A DNA stretch of 17,398 nucleotides from CAINVV01 sp964506325 (GCA_964506325.1 CAZDLO010000069.1:1-17398), one strand, 5' to 3'. Positions 1 to 8,495 are shown, counted from the first letter of the stretch. The notes: generated from the sequence alone by a model not told the origin. Translations and numbers: made by a program.

Positions 1-89
1 TTTAATTGGTAAACGGATTTGAATTCATATGATACTCAGTGAGGCAGACCTTTATTCACTAAAATTTAGAGAGAAAAGCAATATAGACA

Positions 90-519
90 AAATATGAAAC
101 GTAGAATCCAAGTGTTGTGCTAAGTTTGAAACATTCAGGTGTCATGTGAGCTCCTCCCTTACCATCTTTCAAGATTGATTTTTTACTGAATATTTCGTGA
201 ACTGAAATGGCCAAAGACAGAATCCGTCATGATGTATTTCTGTTATAATTTTACCTTTCATTCCGGAATCTCTGGCAACTTTTGCACATTACTTACAATC
301 AAGTTCAGAGGGATTAAAGACAAATTCTTTTCATCGCCATAACCCCATTCTTTATCTGAGAAAGTATTAAAAGTAAAATGAACAAACATGTAATATTCCA
401 TTTCTTGCCAGGCAATCTTTCGCTCAGAAGGAACTGGTCCTAAAGGTTCAGGTGGCATTACCTAAGAACAGGCAGAAAGTGAAATTAAACAGAATTATCA
501 GAAAGGAAACGCTGTTCAT
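90..519 (-). pseudogene. Broken GH29 alpha-L-fucosidase, N-terminal part
   Basis: Remnant of a secreted alpha-L-fucosidase (GH29, hydrolysis of fucosyl linkages). The best piece (458-258) reads PLGPVPSERKIAWQEMEYY, then FVHFTFNTFSDKEWGYGDE, the typical N-terminus of this family. Other frames supply the continuation: FNPSELDC then AKVARDSGMKG (about 313-252), HHDGFCLWP (about 234-208), and KDGKGG then TLGFYVS (about 168-95). An ATG at 519 starts a hydrophobic leader, but the lipobox-like LSAC lies in another frame and is followed by TAG just before the 458 ATG. So there are at least three frame changes plus stops, and nothing convincing remains left of about 90, where the catalytic region should be. 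The leader ATG is only 11 bp after the DUF1080 stop, so this was the last gene of the cluster. Family call is strong; function is surely lost. Confidence 0.82.
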
Positions 520-530
520 TTTTTAATCTT

Positions 531-1136
531 TTATTTTGAAAGATCTTTTATTCTTAACTTTCTGAATTTAATTAAAGAACCATGTCCAGGAAATCCGATA
601 TGGCCAGTTTTGTTTTTCAATCCTGAATGATCATTGTGATCTAACGTTCCGATATCCCTCGGACCTGCAATATCACCATCAACAATGGTAGTGCCATCGA
701 GGATAACTTTGATCTGAGTTCCACTGACAATGACCTCTTCATAATTCCACTCCCCAACAGGCTTAAGGAACCCGGTTGTGGTAGGAATCACACCATAAAC
801 TGATCCATGGTACTGATTAGGTTTCAAGTTAGCATAGACTGGTGCCGTGTCATCTAGTATCTGAATTTCCATTCCGATATAGGCAGCATCGCCGCTGAGA
901 GGAGCCCTTATACCCAAACCATTATTTGCTCGCGGAGTAAGATTAAATTCAAACCTGAAAATAAAATCAGCAAACTCTTTTTCTGTGTAAAGATTACCAC
1001 CCTTTCCTTTATCCGGATTTATGACAATCACGCCATCTTCAGAAGCATAAGCCTCTTTGTCGCCAACCCAGTTATCCAGGTTTCGACCATTAAAGAGTGA
1101 AGCAAATCCCTGAGCTATTTCCTCTGATGTTAGGTT
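531..1136 (-). pseudogene. Second DUF1080 domain, cut off from its parent gene by an in-frame TAA
   Basis: This 201-codon stretch continues the frame of the HEAT-DUF1080 gene without a gap after the TAA at 1139-1137. It opens NLTSEEIAQGFASLFNG, then RNLDNWVGDK, and ends GHIGFPGHGSLIKF then RKLRIKDLSK, which is a complete DUF1080 (3-keto-disaccharide hydrolase, concanavalin-like fold) domain with the usual FNG..L.NW opening and a GFLGHG-like close. No start codon lies before the conserved FNG motif; the first in-frame GTG (1031) is already inside the domain. I therefore read it as the C-terminal third of one protein of about 1144 aa, a size I associate with HEAT-DUF1080-DUF1080 proteins of Bacteroidota, now separated by a nonsense mutation. 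Stop-codon readthrough or a sequencing error are alternatives. The domain itself has no further lesion. Confidence 0.75.
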
Positions 1137-3965
1137 TTATTCTTTTTCACTGATTTCTCTTACGTATATATCTCTGAAAGCCAGATCAGTACCATGAGCT
1201 TGAAGTTCGATAGCTCCTTTTGGGAAGATCGGGATATTACCATCCCAGTAATTCTCCAATGTAACATTATCAACCACGAGCTCTCCGTTGAGCCATACAG
1301 ATACCTTCTCACCAATCATCAGAATTCTGAGAGTATTCCATTCGCCAATAATATTATCAGCTATTTTCGGAGGCTTTGAAGGATTTTTCTTGTTATTGTA
1401 CAGACCACCAGATCCAATCTGGCCACCTGCCCTTACTTTGGTATAATCCCAGATTTGAACCTGTGGCGAACCTCTCAGGTATATACCACTGTCGCCACCT
1501 TTTGTGATTTTCCAGTCTACAAGCATATCAAAATCGCCATACTCCTTTATTGAGCAAAGATTATCTCCGCTGCCGACAGCTTTAATTGAATTAAGATTAT
1601 CTCCGATGCCGTTAAACCATATACAATCATCTTTAACGGTCCAGTTTGCTTTAGCTATTTTATTCGCCTCAACCTGTTTTTTTGCCAGCTCAGCAGGTTT
1701 CATCTTAGCTCTTGCTATAGGATTTTCAACGAGTCCCTGCCAGCCAATGAGATCCTTACCGTTAAACATCTGTTTAAAGCCCTCATCAACAGGCATGTCA
1801 GCTAAATATTTGTTAACCATCTCTTTATCGTATTCACCCTCTTGACCTTCAAGTTTAACGGCAACTTTGAGGAGAATCTCTTTTACCAGTGCACCATACA
1901 TTCCTGCTTTCGAATTTACTGACGGAAGAGCGATATTCATAGCAGCTCTAGCAGCAACTGCAGATGTACCAGGGTCATCAAGATATTTTGCTACAAAATA
2001 AAGTGATTGGTAGGTTTTTAGCTTCCCAATTTCGGTCAGAACTTCTTTTTTACGATCAGAGCTCAGCGCATAAGGCATGACTTTTCTGTAAAGAAGCAGC
2101 TTCTGTTCATCGGGCAATTTAGTAGACTTAATTTGTCTGACATAACCTTCAAAAGCAGGAGCTTCATAGGTATTGTTACCGGAAGCACATATCGCATACA
2201 TTGCCGATGAGGCTGAATAATCAAGCCAGCTTGTAAGAGTCTTGAAACAGACTTCACGCATCCCAGGATCACCATTCTCAAATTCCTTTAAAACAATTGA
2301 CAAGGCTTCACGCCCGCCGGTTTTTGCAAGGACAGGAATGAGTTTTTCCTTTTGAATATTACCTTCCATAGCTTTCAGAATTGCTGAGGACCTCTTTTCA
2401 GCATCAGAAATTTTATTGGCAGCAGCGCCCAGAGCTTTCTGAACATCGGCAATATGACCAGCATTATCTGTAACCAGCAGAAGCTCAATCAATTTTGCCT
2501 GATCTGCTGCTCCGGAAAGATTGGCAAGAGCTTTTATTGCGGACGTCTTAACCGGTTCATCAGTTGATGAGGCATATGGTAGAACCACTGAAAAATATTG
2601 ATTGTCTCCATTCCAGGATAGCAGTTCAATCGCACTTTTCCTTGCAGCAGGAGTTCCCTCTTTCAGTATTGGAAGCAGAAACCTCATATGGTCATTCCCC
2701 ATGACTATCTTCAAAGCAGTTTTTGCAACTTCCTGATCTGGCTCGGTACTGAATACAAGCATATAGTTAATTAATGAATTGATAGCTTCATTCCCGCTTA
2801 TTTTGACAACAGCTTCTGCAGCCTCTTTTCTTACTTCAAATTTTTGATCCGATAATGAAGCAGTTATGAGTGGTAATGCATCTTTATCTCCTCTTATACC
2901 AAGCATGGTGATGATTTCAGGCTTTGCATCCGGTATAGCTTTCGGAATATATGAAATCCATTTTCTTACAACTTCCTTTCCCGGAATTCTCAGTGACATC
3001 ATAATTGCGGCATTCCGGTATTTGTCATTTGGGTGAGATGCTGCTCTAATCAGGTCAGCCATAGCATGAATCCCATGAAAACTGACGTAGATACCTAGAG
3101 CATCAGTTTTATTCTGAATAGTAAGGTTGTCGTTGCATTTTGAAATCAAAAGCTTACAGATCTTATCCATGGTTTTAATGTCACCATTATGACCTACTAC
3201 CTCAGCGTAATTAAGAAAAGAAGCTGTGGCACCGGTTATCTCCCATCTGTAGGAAACCTCTTTGGCAGCAGTTGAAAGAACAGGATATGCTAAAGGACTG
3301 CCACTCCGAGCAAGTGCATTATATGCTGAAGTTTTAATGTTGGCATCACTCATAGAAGCCCAAACAATATATTCTTTAACAGCTATTTGAGATTTCATCA
3401 AAGCAAGATTATTCATTACTGCAGCTGCACACGGAAGATCTCTGTTCTTCAGAGATTCGGCTAATATGGTTTCTGCAGTTTTTCCTCCGGCAGCGCTTAT
3501 TACAGCAAGTGCAGGTTCACAAATTTCTTTGCTGCCTAGATAAATCTTCATAGCTTCAGCCGACAGATCTCCACCTATCAGCTGGAGTTGTTTCATGAAA
3601 AAATCTTTCACACCATAGTCTTTCTGACCTACTGCATAACTTATACAAGTTTTTTCCCAGGTTAATTTTTCAATCTCTCTTCCTTTTTGAGAAAGGAAAC
3701 GCGATAGACTTTCAACAGCAAACCTCGGACGTGTATCATCGCCTGATTCTACAGGGACAATTTGATCACAAATCTTTTTTATCCCTGCTTCTCCAAGAGA
3801 AAGCATATCACTCATGAGCTTGTTGTTCAACTGAAGATCGTTAGCAGGTAACCTGGCAAGAAGGTCAGCAACTTTTGTTTCTGTAGTTCTATTGTCCTGC
3901 GCGTAAGATGCCAAAGAAATGAGCAGGATGGCAAAACTGATAGTCAATATTTTCCGGATTTTCAT
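1137..3965 (-). CDS. Secreted HEAT-repeat / DUF1080 protein (3-keto-glycoside hydrolase or lyase family)
   Basis: A 942-aa protein with a Sec signal peptide (about residues 1-22, KIRKILTISFAILLISLASYAQ) and then roughly 680 residues of HEAT-like alpha-helical repeats (for example ALPLITASLSDQKFEVRKEA and SAIKALANLSGAADQAKLIE). A DUF1080 domain follows at about 727-942, with MFNGKDLIGWQ, GDFDMLVDWKITKGGDSGIY, LRGSPQVQIWD and GAIELQAHGTDLAFRDIYVR. Characterised DUF1080 enzymes cleave 3-keto-glycosides made by Gfo/Idh/MocA oxidoreductases, and such an oxidoreductase lies 38 bp upstream. Two oddities: a 12-residue tandem duplication at 786-797/798-809 inside the domain, and a TAA after residue 942 that removes a second in-frame DUF1080 domain. 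The HEAT part is probably a scaffold or binding surface. Family and location are well supported; the substrate is unknown. Confidence 0.9.
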   Translation of the reverse strand: MKIRKILTISFAILLISLASYAQDNRTTETKVADLLARLPANDLQLNNKLMSDMLSLGEAGIKKICDQIVPVESGDDTRPRFAVESLSRFLSQKGREIEKLTWEKTCISYAVGQKDYGVKDFFMKQLQLIGGDLSAEAMKIYLGSKEICEPALAVISAAGGKTAETILAESLKNRDLPCAAAVMNNLALMKSQIAVKEYIVWASMSDANIKTSAYNALARSGSPLAYPVLSTAAKEVSYRWEITGATASFLNYAEVVGHNGDIKTMDKICKLLISKCNDNLTIQNKTDALGIYVSFHGIHAMADLIRAASHPNDKYRNAAIMMSLRIPGKEVVRKWISYIPKAIPDAKPEIITMLGIRGDKDALPLITASLSDQKFEVRKEAAEAVVKISGNEAINSLINYMLVFSTEPDQEVAKTALKIVMGNDHMRFLLPILKEGTPAARKSAIELLSWNGDNQYFSVVLPYASSTDEPVKTSAIKALANLSGAADQAKLIELLLVTDNAGHIADVQKALGAAANKISDAEKRSSAILKAMEGNIQKEKLIPVLAKTGGREALSIVLKEFENGDPGMREVCFKTLTSWLDYSASSAMYAICASGNNTYEAPAFEGYVRQIKSTKLPDEQKLLLYRKVMPYALSSDRKKEVLTEIGKLKTYQSLYFVAKYLDDPGTSAVAARAAMNIALPSVNSKAGMYGALVKEILLKVAVKLEGQEGEYDKEMVNKYLADMPVDEGFKQMFNGKDLIGWQGLVENPIARAKMKPAELAKKQVEANKIAKANWTVKDDCIWFNGIGDNLNSIKAVGSGDNLCSIKEYGDFDMLVDWKITKGGDSGIYLRGSPQVQIWDYTKVRAGGQIGSGGLYNNKKNPSKPPKIADNIIGEWNTLRILMIGEKVSVWLNGELVVDNVTLENYWDGNIPIFPKGAIELQAHGTDLAFRDIYVREISEKE
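1539..1610 (-). repeat. 36-bp tandem duplication inside the DUF1080 domain
   Basis: Two adjacent 36-bp units, 1610-1575 and 1574-1539 on the minus strand, encode GIGDNLNSIKAV and GSGDNLCSIKEY. The GGC.(..)GGAGATAATCTT core and the following TCAAT are shared. The duplication keeps the reading frame. Related DUF1080 domains, as I remember them, carry one GDNLC.(K)KYGDF segment, so the second copy (directly before GDF) looks ancestral and the first looks inserted. Confidence 0.7.
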
Positions 3966-4003
3966 TATTTTAAATTTTCAGATTTTGTAATTAGTAATAT
4001 TCA

Positions 4004-5272
4004 TCAGATTTTCCATGGACCACGCATTGGTTGGTTAATGAGTTTGTTGGCGCCTTCATCATCTAAGAACTGCTGATTAATAGGGTCATATTTTAGATTT
4101 CTTCCCAACCGGAGAGCGATTATTCCCAGGTTGACTAATGAGCAAGATCTGTGTCCGTTTGACTCATTGAGAGCAAATTTTTTCCGTGTCAGAACCGATT
4201 CAGTGAATGTTTCAATCTGCGGAGCCGGGTCGGGAAGTGAATCTATCAGCTTCTCCATATTTGGAATATCCGATCTGAATCCTTTAAATACTTTCCCATG
4301 AGGACCTTCGATATATGCGGCATCTTTATCCCGGTTTTCACCATCAAGTATAATCTGGCATCCATCGGAATAGGTATATGTTATTCTTCTCCATGATCCT
4401 ACGGCATCGTAATGCTGCTGAGGTGCATCAATCTCGACTGATACCGGACCGGTATCATCCTTCCCGAGCAGATATTGAACAGGATCGAGATAATGCTGGC
4501 CCATATCGCCTAAACCACCACCATCATAATCCCAGTATCCACGGAATTTGGAATGAACTCTTTCAACATGATATGGTTTGTATGGTGCAGGGCCCAGCCA
4601 GAAGTCGTAGTCCAATTCTTCCGGAACAGACATTGGCTGAAGATTGTGAAGTCCACTCCAATAAAATTTGAAGTTGAATCCGGTTATCCCACTAACTGTT
4701 ACTTTGAGCGGCCATCCAAGAACCCCGCTATCGACAAGTTTTTTAATAGGCTTTACAGTTGTACCCATACCATAAAACTGATCTTTGAACCTGAACCATG
4801 TATTAAGCCGGAACATCCGTCCATGTTTCTGAACAGCTTCAACCACTTTTATGCCCTCTCCGATAGTACGTGTCATAGGCTTTTCGCACCAGATATCCTT
4901 TCCTGCTTCTGCTGCTGTTTTGGCAATTATTCCGTGCCAGTGAGGAGGAGTAGCAATGTGAACTATATCTATATCCGTCCGGGCTATCAGTTCACGGAAG
5001 TCGTGATACCCACTAACATTTCCTCCAGCCTGAGCTATAGCCTGTTCCATGTGTTTTTTGTCAACATCACAAACAGCAAGCAACCGGGTTCCTTCATAAC
5101 CAATATGTCCTCGTCCCATACCACCAACTCCGATTATTCCTTTGGTCAGCTGGTCGCTGGGAGCAGTAAAACCTGGTCCGCCAAATACATGTCGGGGGAT
5201 AATTGTAAAAGCAATAGCAGCAACACCTGTTCCCCGGAGAAAATCACGCCTTCGAAGGTTGTTGTTTTTCAT
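4004..5272 (-). CDS. Tat-exported Gfo/Idh/MocA family oxidoreductase
   Basis: A 422-aa NAD(P)-dependent sugar oxidoreductase. I chose the ATG at 5272 because it puts the Tat signal at the N-terminus (NNLRRRDFLRGTGVAAIAF); an open frame runs 39 codons further up to 5389 but reaches into the IS end and has no leader. Rossmann motif GVGGMG is at about 48-53, the AVCDVD strand end follows, the catalytic EKP lysine is K131 (CEKPM), and the C-terminal domain holds WLGPAP, YWDYDGGG and the conserved active-site His H260 (DMGQHYLDP). All key residues are present. Tat export suits an enzyme that must fold around tightly held nucleotide before export. It lies 38 bp before the HEAT-DUF1080 gene, suggesting oxidation of a sugar followed by DUF1080 cleavage. 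An IS4-type element ends 115 bp upstream and may have displaced its promoter. Confidence 0.93.
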   Translation of the reverse strand: MKNNNLRRRDFLRGTGVAAIAFTIIPRHVFGGPGFTAPSDQLTKGIIGVGGMGRGHIGYEGTRLLAVCDVDKKHMEQAIAQAGGNVSGYHDFRELIARTDIDIVHIATPPHWHGIIAKTAAEAGKDIWCEKPMTRTIGEGIKVVEAVQKHGRMFRLNTWFRFKDQFYGMGTTVKPIKKLVDSGVLGWPLKVTVSGITGFNFKFYWSGLHNLQPMSVPEELDYDFWLGPAPYKPYHVERVHSKFRGYWDYDGGGLGDMGQHYLDPVQYLLGKDDTGPVSVEIDAPQQHYDAVGSWRRITYTYSDGCQIILDGENRDKDAAYIEGPHGKVFKGFRSDIPNMEKLIDSLPDPAPQIETFTESVLTRKKFALNESNGHRSCSLVNLGIIALRLGRNLKYDPINQQFLDDEGANKLINQPMRGPWKI

Positions 5273-5386
5273 AATAATTAGTTTTGAATGCGGTAAAAAG
5301 GCGGGTTCTAAAAATTCATTTTTTTCATCTGATTCAAGAGAAATAGAAGAACCCATAATCAATTTTCTCAAATCATCATAAAAGCC

Positions 5387-6685
5387 CACTAGTGTCTCGT
5401 TTAAATATTTGAATGTTCTTTGAAATTCTTGTAATCATTATTTGCAGGTCGTTTTCTTGCGTGACGACTTCAGAAATATTCCATTTGCTTCAAAATCTAC
5501 GTTATAGGTACCAATGGAAATAAGTTTTCGTTCATATCACTGAGTTTTTGCCTAGTAGGGTATTTGATGGCATTGTCTAAAAATACAGTGGCAACCAGCA
5601 TGCGAGATCATTTAAAGGCTGAAACCAGTTGCTGTGCTTGGTATTTGGTCAATTCACCTATCGTGATAGTTTGCTGGATTTGATTGTCGCATTTGATGTT
5701 CAAAAGGCAAAATCATATCATTTGGGTCTGGGTTCAAGTGTAAACCTACCAACACTTGTCGGGGCAGATATCCGCAGGAACTATAAAATATTCGAAGAGT
5801 TTGCTTATCACCAGATTAAGTATGCCCAAAGGGTATTTGCCAGTGGGGAATTAAAAGTAAAAGTTGATGACAATATTTATCCATTCGATTCTACGACAAT
5901 TGACCTTTGTTTGAGCCTATTTCTGTTGGGCAGAGTTCCGTAAAGCAAAAGAAGGTATAAAAATGTACTCCCTCTATGATGTAAAAACTCAGATACCGAG
6001 TTTTGTTTACATTACTACCGCCTCTCTCAATGATATTAATGCCTTACACTTCATCCTTTATGAAAGAAGTAGTTATTACATCTTTGATCGAGGTTCTTAT
6101 GATTTTGAACGGCTTTACAGAATCCAAATGGTTGAAGCATATTTCGTTCCAGAGCAAAGGAGAAACTCAAATTCAACAGGATGTACTCGAGTAAGGTTGA
6201 TAAAGAATGCGGCGAAAATGCGACCAAATAGAAACTTTACCAATTATAAGTCATACAGTCGTTATCCTGAGAAGCTCCGCCGAATAAAGTACAATGATAT
6301 TGAAACAAATGTCGAGTTTGTTTTTCTAACAAACAATTTCGAGCTGTCAGTTGTTGAAATAGCAATTTTGTATAAGAATCTCTGGCTTGTAGAGTTGTTT
6401 TTCAAGTGGTTAAAGAAGCACCTAAAGATAAAAAAGCTTCTGGAGACATACACCAAACACGGTGACGACCTAACTTTATTGTGCAATTATCTCCAACTGT
6501 TTGGTCGCAATCATTGGGAAGAGCTAAAAATTAATAGGTCAACCTACGAAACTTTACAATTATAGGGATATCTCTACTGGACAAAACGCCTGTAAAAGAA
6601 TCAATTACAAATAATGATTACAAAAATATCAATGAACTAAATTATAAACAACTGTCAATCAGTCTCTTTTAACGAGACAATAGTG
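5387..6685 (+). mobile_element. Degenerate IS4-family insertion sequence, 1299 bp
   Basis: The ends are imperfect terminal inverted repeats: CACTAGTGTCTCGTTTAAA at 5387-5405 and, on the opposite strand, CACTATTGTCTCGTTAAAA from 6685 to 6667 (17 of 19 match). Between them lies one plus-strand transposase remnant that fills the element, as expected for a simple IS. No clean target duplication is visible: the flanks CATAAAAGCC (left) and TTAAAAGTAC (right) share only an offset TAAAAG. The element is therefore old or its flanks have been rearranged. It separates the 90-5272 cluster from the debris and the GC-rich oxidoreductase to the right. Confidence 0.78.
5503..6672 (+). pseudogene. IS4-family transposase, disrupted
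   Basis: Conceptual translation gives the Bacteroidales IS4-type transposase: ITEFLPSRVFDGIV, then NQLLCLVFGQFTYRDSLLDL, YPFDSTTIDLCL (first DDE Asp), AKEGIKMYSLYDVKTQIPSF, IFDRGSYDFERLY (second Asp), FVFLTNNFEL, and YKNLWLVELFFKWLKKHL (catalytic Glu). Lesions: an early frame change near 5520, TAA at 5578, TGA at 5620 (replacing an expected Trp), a frameshift near 5940, and another near 6563 before the tail ISLLDKTPVKESI ending at TAA 6670-6672. The middle (about residues RNSNSTGCTRVRL) is also garbled, and the Arg of the Y..R...E......K signature has become Leu. It cannot make active transposase. Confidence 0.85.
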
Positions 6686-7136
6686 TTAAAAGTACAATAA
6701 TTATTCGAGTATCTTTATCTAAAAAATCAATATATTGCTAAATTCTATCTGTCAGTCCATCAGTCGTTTATTTGTAATGTGATTAATCGAACAATTTGTT
6801 CATAGCGGAATAAATTTTTCATTTGGATCATTAGTCTGATAATACCAGTTGCCCTAACAATACCAACCGAAAGAACCATTAAGCCTTTCATGCTTTGTTC
6901 CAGGCAGCTCTTTTGTTGTGTTTTCATAATTGTAAAACAGAATAATCCTTCCAGAGCCCTTCCAAAACGCTTATGAATAATGAGTTCGGGTTTGAGGGTT
7001 TTGGAAAAGTAAAAAAGTTTATTTGCTAAATTTTTGCTATAAATCGTCAGTAAGCTAATTTGGGTTTTCCCCGGCAGTAATTTTGAACTATGGTATCTAA
7101 AAACTAATCTCACGAGGAATCCTAGGTCTCCAAGCA
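6686..7136 (-). other. Gene-poor stretch with degraded minus-strand coding traces
   Basis: No intact gene is supported between the IS right end and the small ORF at 7137. On the minus strand a 125-codon open frame exists (7137-6760), but its composition looks like a shadow. A different minus frame gives more protein-like text with stops: ILFYNYENTTKELPGTKHE, then GNWYYQTNDPNEKFIPL (about 6955-6805), continued in a third frame by EQIVRLITLQIND. This looks like a frameshifted remnant of a real protein, perhaps a glycoside hydrolase, but I cannot assign the family. Confidence 0.3.
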
Positions 7137-7340
7137 TTGATCCATTCCATTCGTATCAACTCTGAGTTTCTAATTGAGGTCAAAGATTTTGCGGATATTC
7201 AGCAAGCCCTTGTACAATATGCCAAGTCTATAAGTTCCAGAAAGCTTGTGAAATACTTCGAGGTATGCATAAATGGTATAACTGATCCGGATGAAAGAAA
7301 ATACATGGAAATACTTTTGAAAAATATTCCAGAATTTTGA
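7137..7340 (+). CDS. Small ORF of unknown function, possibly a gene tail
   Basis: A 67-aa frame opening at TTG, with no ATG before residue 57. The protein is well behaved (SIRINSEF, then DFADIQQALVQYAKSISSRK and ITDPDERKYMEILLKNIPEF), charged and helical, with no signal peptide or membrane segment. The same frame is open some way upstream of 7137, which suggests this is the C-terminal end of a longer protein whose front was lost. I do not recognise the family. It sits between IS debris and the tail of the convergent oxidoreductase gene. Confidence 0.35.
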   Translation: MIHSIRINSEFLIEVKDFADIQQALVQYAKSISSRKLVKYFEVCINGITDPDERKYMEILLKNIPEF

Positions 7341-7439
7341 ATTATCAGGAAGTTGGTCCAAATATTTAATAGTAGGTATACATATGCCTATTGATCAGGC
7401 TGTTCCAATTAACCACTGTTTGCCAGGAGTAACAGGCGT

Positions 7440-8495
7440 TCATAATATCACACCAATTACCCGCATCAGTGTCTCATGAATCATCAGTTCCTCATCAAGT
7501 GAAACAGTGAGTTCCCGTTCCCCACGAATAGCGGCAGCCAATTCGATAAAATCAGCTTCATAACGCCTATAATCAGGTAGTAGCACGTTTTGCTTGCCTT
7601 TCCTATATGGGCCAGCGGGCTTGGCCAGATCTAAGGTGAGCATTGGGTCCTCAATGGGTTGAAGGATTGCAGTACCATTAGTTCCGAGCACTTCAAATGA
7701 GCGTTGCGGTGTATCCCCGGCTTGAAGTGCTGTGTTGATAATTACAGCGTTAGCGTGGTCGTATTCTAGTACGGTTACGTTGTTGTCTTTCAATTTGTCA
7801 TCAAAGTTGCCATGTCGACGGAGGAAGGACGTCACGTTCTTAGGCTTGCCAAGCATACGCACAATGGCGTCTACGAGATGTGAACCCAGTTCGAACATGG
7901 ATCCGCCCGGGTATTCAGCTAAAGCTGGTCGGAGAGCCGGCGGAAGGCTATTGCTCATAAAACATTTTATAAGGAATACATCGCCCAGCCAGCCCTGACG
8001 AACTGCTTCGGAGATGACGTTAAATCCGGGATTGTAACGCCACATATAGCCGACTTGAAGAAACAGTTTCTTCTCACGAGCCAGCGCAACGAGTCCCTGC
8101 ATCTCGTTCAATCTTAGCCCGGGAGGTTTTTCGAGGTGGACATGCTTCCCTGCATTAAGCGCCAGCAAGGCATGTTGAGCGTGATAGCGCATCTCAGATT
8201 CCACCGCCACAACCCGGGAGTGCCGGAAGAGCTCGTCCTGAGTGATAATTTTCGCACCCAGCTTCTCGCATGTCCTGCGTCCGGATTCGGAGGTTTCGCA
8301 GACACCAACAAACTCCCAGTCGGGAGAGGAGAGAGCAATTTTGATCTTATCCGGTGCATGTGAATAGTTTGCTCCAAGAAAGCCCATAGGGATGCGCTGT
8401 TTACCTGTACTGGCATTAGCATTTATGAAGAGGTTCGGTACGGTTGAGAGGGTGCCTAAACTTAGACTGATTTTGAGAAATTCTTCACGATTCAT
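7440..8495 (-). CDS. Gfo/Idh/MocA family oxidoreductase, GC-rich
   Basis: A 351-aa sugar oxidoreductase from the ATG at 8495. The N-terminus (NREEFLKISLSLGTLS) looks like a Tat-type leader with only one Arg, so export is uncertain. The nucleotide loop is GFLGANYSHAPDK (about 38-50), lacking the classical GxGxxG but like some relatives. The EKP lysine is K123 (HLEKPPG), GYMWRYNP follows, and the conserved His is H206 (FELGSHLVDAI). It is shorter than the other three and lacks their WLGPAP/DYSGG segment, so it belongs to a different subfamily. Base use differs: two 60-base lines inside it that I counted are 53-55% GC against 40-45% for lines in neighbouring genes. It is divergent from the aminotransferase gene, with a 325-bp shared intergenic region. 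Oxidation or reduction of a sugar is likely; substrate unknown. Confidence 0.9.
   Translation of the reverse strand: MNREEFLKISLSLGTLSTVPNLFINANASTGKQRIPMGFLGANYSHAPDKIKIALSSPDWEFVGVCETSESGRRTCEKLGAKIITQDELFRHSRVVAVESEMRYHAQHALLALNAGKHVHLEKPPGLRLNEMQGLVALAREKKLFLQVGYMWRYNPGFNVISEAVRQGWLGDVFLIKCFMSNSLPPALRPALAEYPGGSMFELGSHLVDAIVRMLGKPKNVTSFLRRHGNFDDKLKDNNVTVLEYDHANAVIINTALQAGDTPQRSFEVLGTNGTAILQPIEDPMLTLDLAKPAGPYRKGKQNVLLPDYRRYEADFIELAAAIRGERELTVSLDEELMIHETLMRVIGVIL

Noticed and set aside
1..45. Further GH29 sequence (TEYHMNSNPF) at the left edge
   Set aside because: The resemblance to the fucosidase continuation is too short and weak, and a stop follows at once.
1504..1845. 113-aa plus-strand open frame
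   Set aside because: Shadow of the DUF1080 domain on the opposite strand; low-complexity Ser/Leu-rich text.
4553..5281. 242-aa plus-strand open frame
   Set aside because: It is antisense to the well-supported oxidoreductase and its translation has no family features.
5273..5389. 39-codon N-terminal extension of the oxidoreductase reading frame at 4004
   Set aside because: It runs into the IS terminal repeat, starts at a GTG inside it, and would bury the Tat signal that is expected at the N-terminus.
6262..6486. 74-aa minus-strand open frame within the IS
   Set aside because: Antisense to the recognisable transposase C-terminal region.
6760..7137. 125-aa minus-strand open frame as a real gene
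   Set aside because: Composition is unconvincing and a neighbouring frame carries the better protein-like text, so it is treated as debris.
7373..7390. Imperfect palindrome TAGGTATACATATGCCTA as a terminator
   Set aside because: AT-rich stem with a mismatch and no following T-run in the direction of either gene.
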